Of a stretch of 48,956 nucleotides of DNA, positions 38,951 through 47,483 are shown one piece after another. The notes beneath the pieces were generated by a model. It saw only the letters and a program-made list of their open reading frames with translations. It ran no database searches and was not told the DNA's origin. The number at the start of each line of letters is the position of its first letter. Position 1 is the first letter of the stretch. Source of the stretch: an uncultured Collinsella sp. GTDB taxonomy: Bacteria; Actinomycetota; Coriobacteriia; Coriobacteriales; Coriobacteriaceae. The stretch is taken from positions 1 to 48,956 of the forward strand of contig UQIL01000019.1 in NCBI GenBank assembly GCA_900541025.1, in the 5' to 3' direction. Made by a program: the position numbers and the translations under genes.

Positions 38951-41038
38951 CTACACGTAGAACAGGATGTCGTCGTAGGTCGGGACCGGCCAGTAGTCGG
39001 CGGCCACGATCTCCTCCATGGCGTCCACGGCGGCGCGCAGCGTATCCATAGCAGGAACGACCTCGTGCGCGTACACGTTGGCCTGCTCCTGGCCATCGAG
39101 GGCCTCGGCCTTCTGATGCACGGCGTCGAGCGCCTTGATGGAGTCGTTAATGGTGGTGATACCGTTGCAGAGCTTGTTGAGCGTGTTCTGCTCGCACTGC
39201 ATGGCGGCCTCAGCACCGGCGGCACGAATAGTCTCAAGACCCTTAGCGACCTTGGTGGCATATGCGGTAATGACCGGGCGATAGGTACGACGCGCCTCGC
39301 GAACCATCGTGGTGGCCTCGATGTTCATGAGCTTGTTGTACTTCTCGAGCTTGCAGTCGTAGCGGCACTGGGCCTCGGCCTTGGTCAGGACACCCGTCTC
39401 CTCAAAGAGCGCAATGGCCTTATCGGAAACAAAGGCGGGCAGGGCGTCGGCCGTGGTCTTGTTGTTGGCAAGACCACGCTTCTCGGCCTCAACGGGCCAC
39501 TCGTCGGAGTAGCCATCGCCGGAGAAGAGGATGCGCTGGTGGTCGGTCAGCACCTTCTTGCAGTACTCGAGCGCGGCGTCCTGGAACTCATCCTCGGGCG
39601 TACCCTCAAGCGCGTCGGCGAAGGACTTGAGTGACTTGGCCACGGCGGCATCGAGCACCAGGTTGGAGTCGGAGACGTTCTGCTCGGAGCCGCAGGCACG
39701 GAACTCGAACTTGTTGCCGGTGAAGGCAAACGGGGAGGTGCGGTTGCGGTCGGTGTTGTCCTGCATCAGCTTGGGCAGGGTATCGGCGCCCAGGTCGAGT
39801 ACGCCGCGCGTGGCATGGACGGAAGCCTTGCCATCGATGATCTTCTCGACGACCTCGGTAAGCTGGTCGCCCAGGAAGATGGACATAATCGCCGGAGGAG
39901 CCTCGTTGGCGCCCAGACGATGGTCGTTGCCGGCCGAGGCAACGGAGGCACGCAGGAGCTCCTGATAGTTATCGACGGCCTCGATCACCGCGGTGAGGAA
40001 GACGATGAACTGCAGGTTGTCGAGCGGGGTGTCGCCCGGATCGAGCAGATTCTCGGACTCGGTGCCAAGCGACCAGTTGTTGTGCTTGCCCGAACCGTTA
40101 ATGCCCTCAAAGGGCTTCTCGTGCAGCAGGCAGACCAAGTCGTGGCGGGAGGCGATGAGCTTCATCTTCTCCATCATGACCAGATTCTGGTCGATGGCCT
40201 CGTTGACCTCGCCATAGACCGGTGCGAGCTCATGCTGGCAGGGAGCGACCTCGTTGTGCTTGGTCTTGGCGGGAATGCCAAGCGCCCACAGTTCATCGTC
40301 CAGGTCCTTCATATAGGCCGAGACGGTGGGGCGGATAGCGCCAAAGTAGTGCTCCTCGAGCTCCTGGCCCTTGCAGGGAGCAGCACCAAAGAGGGTGCGG
40401 CCGGTGATGACCAGGTCCTTGCGCTTGCGGTAGGCGTCCTTCTTGATCAGGAAGTACTCCTGCTCGTCGCCCACGGAAGGAACGACCTTCTTGGGGGTCT
40501 TGCCAAACAGCGCCAAAACGCGCTTGGACTCACGCGAGAGCGCGGTCATGGAGCGCAGCAGCGGGGTCTTCTTGTCCAGGGCCTCGCCCGTGTAGGAGCA
40601 GAAAGCCGTGGGGATGCATAGGACATCGTCCTTGATAAAGGCGGGGCTGGTGGGATCCCAAGCGGTGTAGCCACGGGCCTCGAAGGTGGCACGCAGGCCG
40701 CCGTTGGGGAAGCTGGAGGCGTCCGGCTCGCCCTGGATGAGGTTCTTGCCCGTAAACTTGGTAATGGCGGTGCCGTCGTGGTTGGGCTCCAGGAAGCTGT
40801 CGTGCTTCTCGGAAGTAATGCCCGAAAGCGGCTGGAACCAGTGCGCGTAGTGCGTCGCGCCCTTGGAGATGGCCCAGACCTTCATGGCATGGGCAACGGC
40901 GTTGGCCACATCCAGGTCGAGCGGCTCACCGCCCTCGAGGGTTGCAGCAAGGCGCTTCCAAATGTCCTTGGGGAGGTAGTCCTTCATGACTTCCTCAGAG
41001 AACACCATGGTCCCGAAGCGGTCAGTAAGTTCGGCCAT
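38951..41038 (-). CDS. glnN: Glutamine synthetase type III
   Basis: 695 residues from ATG 41038 (AAGGGAG upstream). The size, about 250 residues longer than type I, and blocks FGTMVFSEEVMKDYLPK, AISKGATHYAHWFQPL, SVGDEQEYFLI, KTKHNEVAPCQHELAPVY and GSGKHNNWSLG mark the GSIII family. The catalytic/metal glutamates lie in GDEQEYF and HNEVAP, ATP/glutamate loops in GSGKHNN and AGNDHRLGANEAPPAI. It makes glutamine from glutamate, ammonia and ATP. Its upstream region carries a long dyad (41118-41155) that could be the nitrogen-control site. It stands alone, with its own terminator. Confidence 0.95.
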   Translation of the reverse strand: MAELTDRFGTMVFSEEVMKDYLPKDIWKRLAATLEGGEPLDLDVANAVAHAMKVWAISKGATHYAHWFQPLSGITSEKHDSFLEPNHDGTAITKFTGKNLIQGEPDASSFPNGGLRATFEARGYTAWDPTSPAFIKDDVLCIPTAFCSYTGEALDKKTPLLRSMTALSRESKRVLALFGKTPKKVVPSVGDEQEYFLIKKDAYRKRKDLVITGRTLFGAAPCKGQELEEHYFGAIRPTVSAYMKDLDDELWALGIPAKTKHNEVAPCQHELAPVYGEVNEAIDQNLVMMEKMKLIASRHDLVCLLHEKPFEGINGSGKHNNWSLGTESENLLDPGDTPLDNLQFIVFLTAVIEAVDNYQELLRASVASAGNDHRLGANEAPPAIMSIFLGDQLTEVVEKIIDGKASVHATRGVLDLGADTLPKLMQDNTDRNRTSPFAFTGNKFEFRACGSEQNVSDSNLVLDAAVAKSLKSFADALEGTPEDEFQDAALEYCKKVLTDHQRILFSGDGYSDEWPVEAEKRGLANNKTTADALPAFVSDKAIALFEETGVLTKAEAQCRYDCKLEKYNKLMNIEATTMVREARRTYRPVITAYATKVAKGLETIRAAGAEAAMQCEQNTLNKLCNGITTINDSIKALDAVHQKAEALDGQEQANVYAHEVVPAMDTLRAAVDAMEEIVAADYWPVPTYDDILFYV

Positions 41039-41464
41039 ACGGAACTCCCTTCGTATCGGCACCGCGTGAGAAGCGGTGTTGATTACTAACGAACGAGTCA
41101 TAGCTTAGACTCGCCGTGTTTCCGCGACATTACCGTTATGTTGCTGTCGCGAAACCAATCAATGAGGTTACCCTATCGAGGCGACGTTGCCACCCTCAAC
41201 AGCCAATCAACTGCATAAATTGCAGACCTCTCCCCATGGTTTAAGGGTAGTCAATTTGGGATGGGGCTTTATTAACTGGTATTTCGCATCAGATACCAGT
41301 CTTTATAGTCCGTGCCTAGATTAGCCGCTCTGTTATAGAGAAAGCCGATAGCAAGGCATCTTTGATTGGTATCCCCGAATAACGAGTGAAACTCCACCGT
41401 GACACAGTGGTGCTGTAGAATCCTTACAACACATCACACTATTACGTATCTAGAGGAGCACGAT
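41039..41464. other. 426-base divergent region between glnN and metF with two dyads
   Basis: CGCGACA (41123-41129) and TGTCGCG (41145-41151), extended by GTTT/AAAC with one bulge, span 41118-41155, 80 bases upstream of glnN. ACTGGTAT (41275-41282) and ATACCAGT (41293-41300) form a second dyad. For metF, TGCTGTAGAAT near 41411-41421 is an extended -10 and AGAGGAG precedes its ATG. I looked for a SAM or B12 riboswitch and did not recognise one. Confidence 0.5.
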
Positions 41465-42337
41465 ATGCGCGTCGACGAGGTTTTTAAGCAGGCAGCATCC
41501 CAGGGCACCGCGCCCGTTTCGTTTGAGATGTTCCCGCCCAAGGGCGAGCTCACCCTCGACACGGCTCGCGAAGTGGCAGGCAATCTGTGCAAGCTTTCGC
41601 CGAGCTTTGTCTCGGTCACCTGCTCGGCCGGCGGCTCGGGCAACGGTGCCACCACCGCCCCCATCGCGCATATGATTTCGAGCGAATTCGACACGCCCTC
41701 GGTGGCACACCTCACCTGCGTGGGCCGCACCCACGCCGACATCGCCGCCAAGATCGACGAGTATCGCACCGCCGGCGTTGAAAACATTCTGGCCCTGCGT
41801 GGCGATCTCCCTGCCGGCGCGACCGAGGACGACAAGCCCGCCTCCGACTACGCCTACGCCCGCGACCTCATCCCCGAGCTCGTCGACGCCGGCTTTTGCG
41901 TGGGCGCCGCAGCCTACCCCGAGGGCCACATTGCCTGTGAGGATCTCAACCTCTCGGTCGAACACCTCAAGCAAAAACAGGACGCCGGCGCGAGCTTCTT
42001 TGTGACACAGCTCTTCTTTGATAACGAGTGCTTCTACCGTTTTCGCGAGCTTGCCGACAAGGCCGGTATCACCGTGCCCATTACCGCGGGCATCATGCCG
42101 TTTATGGGCAAGTCGCAGATCAGCCGCATGGTCTTTATGTGCGGCGCGTCGCTGCCCTCCCCCGTCATCAAGATTCTCGCCAAGTACGAGAACGACCCCG
42201 AGAGCCTGCAGGCAGCCGGTGTAGATTATGCCGCCCGCCAGCTTTGCGACCTCAAGGAGCACGGCGCCGACGGCCTGCACCTGTACACTATGAACCGTCC
42301 TGCGATCGCCGCGACCATTATGGAGCGCCTGGGGTAA
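41465..42337 (+). CDS. metF: 5,10-methylenetetrahydrofolate reductase
   Basis: 290 residues. Blocks PVSFEMFPPKGE, VTCSAGGSGNG, HLTCVGRT, NILALRGDLPAG, AAYPEGH, KQDAGASFFVTQLFFDNECFY and PITAGIMPF are the MTHFR TIM-barrel motifs, with the catalytic Glu in FEMFPPK. It reduces 5,10-methylene-THF to 5-methyl-THF using flavin and reduced carrier. The TAA overlaps the next ATG (TAATG), beginning a three-gene operon for methionine synthesis. Confidence 0.95.
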   Translation: MRVDEVFKQAASQGTAPVSFEMFPPKGELTLDTAREVAGNLCKLSPSFVSVTCSAGGSGNGATTAPIAHMISSEFDTPSVAHLTCVGRTHADIAAKIDEYRTAGVENILALRGDLPAGATEDDKPASDYAYARDLIPELVDAGFCVGAAAYPEGHIACEDLNLSVEHLKQKQDAGASFFVTQLFFDNECFYRFRELADKAGITVPITAGIMPFMGKSQISRMVFMCGASLPSPVIKILAKYENDPESLQAAGVDYAARQLCDLKEHGADGLHLYTMNRPAIAATIMERLG

Positions 42338-43125
42338 TGGAAAAACCGCACATCGATACAACCGCTGTCGAAGTGCCGGCCGACCTTGCGTCGCCGGCGC
42401 TTTACCGTGTCGATGCTGCGTACCATCCCCGTGTCGACCGCGCCGAGATGCTGCGGTACCTGGGTTACGGCGGCCAGCAGATTGAGCCCGAGCTGTCACG
42501 ACGTATTGAGCTTGTGGTCGAGCGTCTGGAACTGGACATTGAGCCTCGTGGCGTGCGCCGCGTGTTTGCCGTCGATGCCACGGGCGTGGACGAACAAAGT
42601 GAGCCTTGCATTCGCTTGGTCGGCACCAACGTTGAGCTGCGAGGTCGCGATATCTATCGACATCTCAAAGATGCCCGCTTTGCCGCGCTCATGGCATGCA
42701 CCCTCGGCATGGACGCCGAGCGTCGCCTGCGCACCACGGGAGCCCAACATCCCCTGGAGGGCGCCGTGCTCGACGCCGCGTGCTCCGCTTACGTGGAAGC
42801 CGCCGTTGAGCAAATGGACCAGCAGGTCAAGACGGACGCCGCCGCACACGGACTCGCCGGCAACTGGCGCTTTAGCCCCGGCTACGGCGACTGCCCGCTC
42901 TCGGCCCAGCGCTCAATCGTCAATGCGCTCAACGCCACGCGGCTCATCGGGCTTACCGTCACGCCGACCAGCCTGCTCATGCCCACCAAGAGCGTGACCG
43001 CGGTGATCGGCCTGTTCGACGGCGAAGTCCACGACGCCCAGAGCCGCCCCACCTGCAATATCTGCCGCATGCGCGAGCACTGCCGCTTCCGCGCCGCCCA
43101 CACCACCTGCTATTCCAGCCATTAG
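42337..43125 (+). CDS. MetH activation-domain protein (split methionine synthase)
   Basis: 262 residues matching only the C-terminal AdoMet-binding domain of MetH: the AdoMet motif RFSPGYGDCPLSAQ (R178 to Y183 as the R-x-x-x-G-Y core), NATRLIGLTVTPTSLLMPTKSVTAVIG, and helical N-terminal part. A cysteine-rich tail (P-T-C-N-I-C-R-M-R-E-H-C and a later C) may bind a metal or cluster. It should reactivate oxidised cobalamin on the MetH subunit encoded next. It stands between metF and metH with short gaps, as in other bacteria with split MetH. Confidence 0.88.
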   Translation: MEKPHIDTTAVEVPADLASPALYRVDAAYHPRVDRAEMLRYLGYGGQQIEPELSRRIELVVERLELDIEPRGVRRVFAVDATGVDEQSEPCIRLVGTNVELRGRDIYRHLKDARFAALMACTLGMDAERRLRTTGAQHPLEGAVLDAACSAYVEAAVEQMDQQVKTDAAAHGLAGNWRFSPGYGDCPLSAQRSIVNALNATRLIGLTVTPTSLLMPTKSVTAVIGLFDGEVHDAQSRPTCNICRMREHCRFRAAHTTCYSSH

Positions 43126-43134
43126 GAGCCCTCG

Positions 43135-45693
43135 ATGTTTACTCCGCTTATCACTCATGATTCTGACGGCACTGCATTGGCGGCACCCGTTGATGCCGCA
43201 CGTCGCAACGGTGCCACGTACAAGACGCGCACGATCGACGATCTGCGCATTAAGGACGATCGCCTGCGCGCCGCCATCGAGGGCACGGGGCACTTGCTGT
43301 TCGACGGCGGCATGGGCACCATGCTGCAGGCCGCTGGCATGAAGGCGGGCGCCCTGCCCGAGCTGCTCAACTTTGAGGAGCCCCAGGTCATTACCGACAT
43401 TCAGCGCCAGTACGTCGAGGCCGGCTGCGACGTGATTACCGCCAACACCTTTGGCGCCAACACCCACAAGCTCGACGGTGCCGCCACCGTGGCAGACGTC
43501 TTTGCCGCGGCCGTCACCTGTGCCCGCGCGGCCGGCGCCCGCTACGTCGCCGGTGACATCGGCCCCATCGGCGCGTTGCTTCGCCCCTTGGGTACCCTCA
43601 GCTTCGACGAGGCCTATGACCTCTTTGCCGAGGAAGTGCGCGCAGGCGTCGCCGCGGGTGTGGACCTCTTTATTATCGAGACTATGACCGACCTGGCCGA
43701 GATCAAGGCGGCGGTCCTCGCCTGCCGCGAGAACTCCGACCTGCCCGTCTTTGCCACCATGACCTTCGAGGAAGACGGCCGCACCTTCCTGGGCACGAGC
43801 CCCGAGGTCGCCGCCATCACGCTCGATGCCATCGGCGCCGACGTTTTGGGCATCAACTGCAGCCAGGGACCGGCCGAGCTCCGAGGACTCGCCGCACGTA
43901 TGCTCACCGTTACCGATAAGCCCATTATGGTGCAGGCCAACGCGGGACTCCCCCACGTGGACGACGACGGCAACACCGTCTTTGACATCCAGGCCCCCGA
44001 ATACGCCGAGGCCGTCGCCGGCATGATCGCCGACGGCGTGAGCGTCGTGGGCGGTTGCTGCGGCACCACGCCGGCGCACATGGCGGCCTTGTGCACGCTT
44101 ATCGACAACCACACGCCCAGCCCGCGCCGCCGCAAGCCCAGCATGTCGGTCACGAGCGCCCAAACGGTCGTGGACCTTCCCTGCGACGGCCACAAGATCG
44201 CTGTCATCGGCGAGCGCATCAACCCCACCGGCAAAAAGCGCCTGCAGCAGGCCCTGCGCGACGGCGACCTGGACTACGTCGTGAGCCAGGGCATCAGCCA
44301 GCAAGAGCAGGGCGCCGACATCCTGGACGTTAACGTGGGCCTGCCCGAGATCGACGAGGTCAAGATCATCCAACAGGCGACCGAACAGCTCCAGGGCTCC
44401 ACGTTGCTGCCGCTGCAGATCGACTCCACCGACCCCGCCGCTGTCGAGGCCGCCGTGCGCCGCTACGCCGGCAAGCCCATCATCAACTCGGTCAATGGCA
44501 AGCAGCAGATCATGGATGAGATCTTTCCGCTGGTCGCCCATTACGGCACCAACGTTGTCGGCCTTACGCTCGACGAAGGCGGCATCCCCGATACCGCCGA
44601 GGCCCGCTTCGCCATCGCCGAGCGCATCGTGGCCGAGGCCGCCCGCTACGGCATCGGCCCGGACCGCATCCTCATCGACTGTCTGGTCATGACCGCCTCG
44701 ACCAATCAACGCCAGGCCGAGCAGATCCTGCGCGCCATGTCCCTGTGCAAGGAGCGCCTGGGCGTCAAATGTGCGCTCGGCGTATCGAACATCAGCTTTG
44801 GCCTGCCTGCCCGCCCGCTGCTGGGTTCGGTCTTTTTGGCCGCCGCCTTTGGCGCGGGCCTGGACGCCCCCATCATGAACCCGGGTTCCAAGCGCTTTAT
44901 GGACACCGTCTACAGCTATCGCGTCCTGAGCGTTGAAGACGAGGGCTCGACCGGATACATCGAGCGCTATGCCGGCTGGACCGATCCGTACAAGATCGCC
45001 GCCAACCCGGCAGCAGCTCAGGCCGCATCGACCGACACCGTGCCCGCTGCTGGCACCGCCGGCACCGACGGCAACGACGACCCGATTCGTCGCATGGTCG
45101 TCTCGGGCCGCAAAGGCGAGATCGCTGCCGAGACCGAGCGTCTGCTGACAGACCACGACGCTATGGACCTCATCAACAACCACTTTATCCCCGCCCTCGA
45201 CGAGGTTGGCGTCCTCTTTGACCAGGGAAAGTTCTTCTTGCCGCAGCTCATGGCCTCGGCCGAGGCCGCGCGCGTGGGCTTCGACACCATCAAGCGCCTA
45301 ATGCCCGCCGGCGAGATTACCGACAAGGGCAAGATCTGCGTGGCGACCGTCAAGGGCGACATCCACGATATTGGCAAGAACATCGTCAAAATGCTGCTCG
45401 ATAACTACGGCTACACCGTCTTTGACCTAGGCCGCGACGTCGACCCGCAAGAGGTGCTCAAGACCGTGCAGGAGCGTGACATTAAGCTCGTCGGCCTCTC
45501 GGCGCTTATGACTACCACGGTCGTCGCCATGGAGGAGACCATCAAGCTGCTCCATGCCGAGGTTCCGGGCGTCAAGATCATCGTAGGCGGCGCCGTGCTC
45601 ACCCCCGAATACGCCAAACAGATTGGCGCTGACTACTACGCCAAGGACGCCGCCGAGAGCGCGCGCATCGCCGAAGAGGTCTTTGGGCAGTAA
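43135..45693 (+). CDS. metH: Cobalamin-dependent methionine synthase, without activation domain
   Basis: 852 residues. After a 40-residue N-terminal extension: homocysteine-binding barrel (about 45-330) with ITANTFGAN, Zn cysteines in INCSQGP (about 242) and GGCCGTTP (about 308-309); pterin-binding barrel (about 345-600) with ERINPTGKKR, IDSTDPAAVEAAVRRYAG and NCL-like region; cap and cobalamin domain (about 660-852) with D-I-H-D-I-G (742-747), whose His coordinates cobalt, and GLSALMTTT. It transfers methyl from methyl-THF to homocysteine via B12. The activation domain is on the preceding gene. RBS AGGAG lies in the 9-base gap. Confidence 0.95.
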   Translation: MFTPLITHDSDGTALAAPVDAARRNGATYKTRTIDDLRIKDDRLRAAIEGTGHLLFDGGMGTMLQAAGMKAGALPELLNFEEPQVITDIQRQYVEAGCDVITANTFGANTHKLDGAATVADVFAAAVTCARAAGARYVAGDIGPIGALLRPLGTLSFDEAYDLFAEEVRAGVAAGVDLFIIETMTDLAEIKAAVLACRENSDLPVFATMTFEEDGRTFLGTSPEVAAITLDAIGADVLGINCSQGPAELRGLAARMLTVTDKPIMVQANAGLPHVDDDGNTVFDIQAPEYAEAVAGMIADGVSVVGGCCGTTPAHMAALCTLIDNHTPSPRRRKPSMSVTSAQTVVDLPCDGHKIAVIGERINPTGKKRLQQALRDGDLDYVVSQGISQQEQGADILDVNVGLPEIDEVKIIQQATEQLQGSTLLPLQIDSTDPAAVEAAVRRYAGKPIINSVNGKQQIMDEIFPLVAHYGTNVVGLTLDEGGIPDTAEARFAIAERIVAEAARYGIGPDRILIDCLVMTASTNQRQAEQILRAMSLCKERLGVKCALGVSNISFGLPARPLLGSVFLAAAFGAGLDAPIMNPGSKRFMDTVYSYRVLSVEDEGSTGYIERYAGWTDPYKIAANPAAAQAASTDTVPAAGTAGTDGNDDPIRRMVVSGRKGEIAAETERLLTDHDAMDLINNHFIPALDEVGVLFDQGKFFLPQLMASAEAARVGFDTIKRLMPAGEITDKGKICVATVKGDIHDIGKNIVKMLLDNYGYTVFDLGRDVDPQEVLKTVQERDIKLVGLSALMTTTVVAMEETIKLLHAEVPGVKIIVGGAVLTPEYAKQIGADYYAKDAAESARIAEEVFGQ

Positions 45694-45718
45694 CACAACG
45701 GAAACAACCGAGCACCAA

Positions 45719-45756
45719 AACGTGCCGCACGCGCCACTTGACACGTGCGGCACGTT
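45719..45756 (+). terminator. Terminator-like hairpin after metH
   Basis: AACGTGCCGCACG (45719-45731) and its perfect complement (45744-45756) with a 12-base loop. Only TT follows, so it may be a weak terminator. It overlaps the promoter of the next gene. Confidence 0.6.
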
Positions 45757-45766
45757 AGAATAGATA
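45738..45766 (+). promoter_or_regulatory. Promoter of the UPF0210 gene
   Basis: TTGACA (45738-45743), 17-base spacer, TAGATA (45761-45766). The -35 lies in the loop and 3' edge of the metH hairpin, so folding of read-through transcripts and initiation share sequence. Confidence 0.65.
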
Positions 45767-45801
45767 AGACTATGCTCGTTTTGGCAGATAGGAGCGCAAG
45801 G

Positions 45802-47166
45802 ATGGCGATCACGCCCGCAGAAATCGCGGAAACCCGCGGCATGGTTGAGGAGCAGAACCTCGACATCAGGACCATCACCATGGGTGTTTCGCTCATGGGT
45901 TGCGGTGACGAGAACCTCGACCGCATGTGCACGAAGATCTACGACCACGTGACGCACACGGCTGAGCATCTGGTCGAGACCGCCGAGAACCTCGAGCGCG
46001 AGTACGGTATCCCCATCGTCAACAAGCGCGTTTCCGTCACCCCGGTGGCGCAGATCGCCGCGTGCTGCAAGGATGAGGACCTCACCCCCATCGCGCATGC
46101 CCTCGACCGCGCGGCCGAGACGCTCGGTATCGATTACCTGGGCGGCTTCTCCGCACTCGTCCAGAAGGGAATCGGCGACGCCGACCGCCGCGTTATCCAG
46201 TCCATTCCGCAGGCGCTCGCCACCACGAGCCGCGTCTGCTCCAGCGTCAACGTCGCCAGCCTGCGCGCCGGCATCAACATGGACGCCGTGCTCATGGCCG
46301 CGCAGACCATCATCGATGCCGCCAAGCTCACGGCCGATCAGGATTCCGTCGGCGCTTCCAAGTTTGTCTGCTTTGCCAACATGGTCGAGGACTCCCCGTT
46401 TATGGCGGGCGCCGTCCACGGCGGTGGCGAGGCCGACGCCGTCATCAACGTAGGCGTTTCGGGGCCCGGCGTTATGGCCGCAGCCCTGGAGACGCTGCCC
46501 GATTCCGCATCGATGATGGAAGTCGCCGAGAAGATTAAGCAGACCGCCTTTAAGATCACCCGTGCCGGCGAGCTCATGAGCCGCGAGGCCGCCCATCGCC
46601 TGGGGGTCGAGAAGGGCATTGTCGACCTGTCGCTGGCTCCCACGCCCGCCATCGGCGACTCCGTCGCGCGCATCCTCGAGATCATCGGCGTGGGCACCTG
46701 CGGTGGCCCGGGCACGACCTGCGCGCTCGCCATGCTCAACGATGCCGTCAAGAAGGGCGGCGTCATGGCCAGTTCCAGCGTGGGCGGTCTCTCCGGCGCC
46801 TTTATCCCCGTGTCCGAGGACGCCGGCATGATCGCCGCCGTCGAGGCCGGCGCGCTTTCGCTCGAGAAGCTCGAGGCCATGACCTGCGTGTGCTCCGTTG
46901 GCTTGGACATGATCGCCATCCCCGGCGACACCCCGGTCGAGACCATCGCCGGCATCATCGCCGACGAGATGGCCATCGGCGTCATCAACAACAAGACCAC
47001 GGCCGTCCGCGTGATTCCCGCCATTGGCAAGGGCGTGGGCGACTGCGTCGAGTACGGCGGCCTGTTTGGCCGTGCGCCCATCATGCCGGTGAACCCCAAC
47101 GCCGGCACCGTGCTTGCCCACCGCGGTGGACGCTTCCCGGCGCCGCTGAACTCGCTGAAGAACTAG
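45802..47166 (+). CDS. UPF0210 / PFL-family protein (DUF711)
   Basis: 454 residues from ATG 45802 (AGGAG seven bases upstream); an earlier in-frame start adds non-conserved residues. Blocks IRTITMGVSLMGCGDE, NKRVSVTPVAQIA, LGGFSALVQKG, SSVNVASLRAGINMDAV, GGGEADAVINVGVSGPGV and ALAMLNDAVKKGG are the UPF0210 signature; length matches. Structural work on this family places it near pyruvate-formate-lyase-like folds, but function is unsettled. In many genomes an ACT-domain gene precedes it; here the preceding gene is metH, so the usual partner is absent from this neighbourhood. Confidence 0.9.
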   Translation: MAITPAEIAETRGMVEEQNLDIRTITMGVSLMGCGDENLDRMCTKIYDHVTHTAEHLVETAENLEREYGIPIVNKRVSVTPVAQIAACCKDEDLTPIAHALDRAAETLGIDYLGGFSALVQKGIGDADRRVIQSIPQALATTSRVCSSVNVASLRAGINMDAVLMAAQTIIDAAKLTADQDSVGASKFVCFANMVEDSPFMAGAVHGGGEADAVINVGVSGPGVMAAALETLPDSASMMEVAEKIKQTAFKITRAGELMSREAAHRLGVEKGIVDLSLAPTPAIGDSVARILEIIGVGTCGGPGTTCALAMLNDAVKKGGVMASSSVGGLSGAFIPVSEDAGMIAAVEAGALSLEKLEAMTCVCSVGLDMIAIPGDTPVETIAGIIADEMAIGVINNKTTAVRVIPAIGKGVGDCVEYGGLFGRAPIMPVNPNAGTVLAHRGGRFPAPLNSLKN

Positions 47167-47183
47167 CTGAGGGGTTCGGGCGA

Positions 47184-47317
47184 GGAGCCCCGGGGAGGGC
47201 AAATATATAAGGTCGCCTGCTCGGACAGTCCTGACTCGCACGGAGAGCACATTAAGTGCTCTCCGGCTCGTGCGGAACTCGCGATCGACCTTATATATTT
47301 GCCCTCCCCGGGGCTCC
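47184..47317. repeat. 134-bp cruciform: 32-bp perfect inverted repeat with inner hairpin
   Basis: The 32 bases from 47184 (starting GGAGCCCCGGGGAGGGCAAA) are exactly inverted at 47286-47317. A perfect 10-bp hairpin CGGAGAGCAC-ATTAA-GTGCTCTCCG (47241-47265) lies at the centre. No open frame or T run is present. It resembles a large REP/MITE-like unit or a structured RNA rather than a simple terminator. The remainder of the 317-base gap holds no gene. Confidence 0.85.
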
Positions 47318-47483
47318 CGCACAACGGGACCTCAGTTGAGTTCTATCCCGTATGGCAGTCGCTTCGCTCCTGCCCGCCTTGGTTGTGAGGGCGGTTTGGC
47401 GTTGGATCGGTTCTTTCTGATATATGCTGGTTGCGGCTCTTCTTTTGGGAGGAGTCGCTTTTTTGTTGCTAGGAGGTTGGCCC

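Noticed and set aside
41039..41464. SAM or cobalamin riboswitch upstream of the metF-metH operon
   Set aside because: No class-defining conserved box could be found; only simple dyads.
42913..45183. 756-codon minus-strand open frame opposite metH
   Set aside because: Antisense to a fully conserved metH; His/Val/Asp-rich composition without domains, no RBS.
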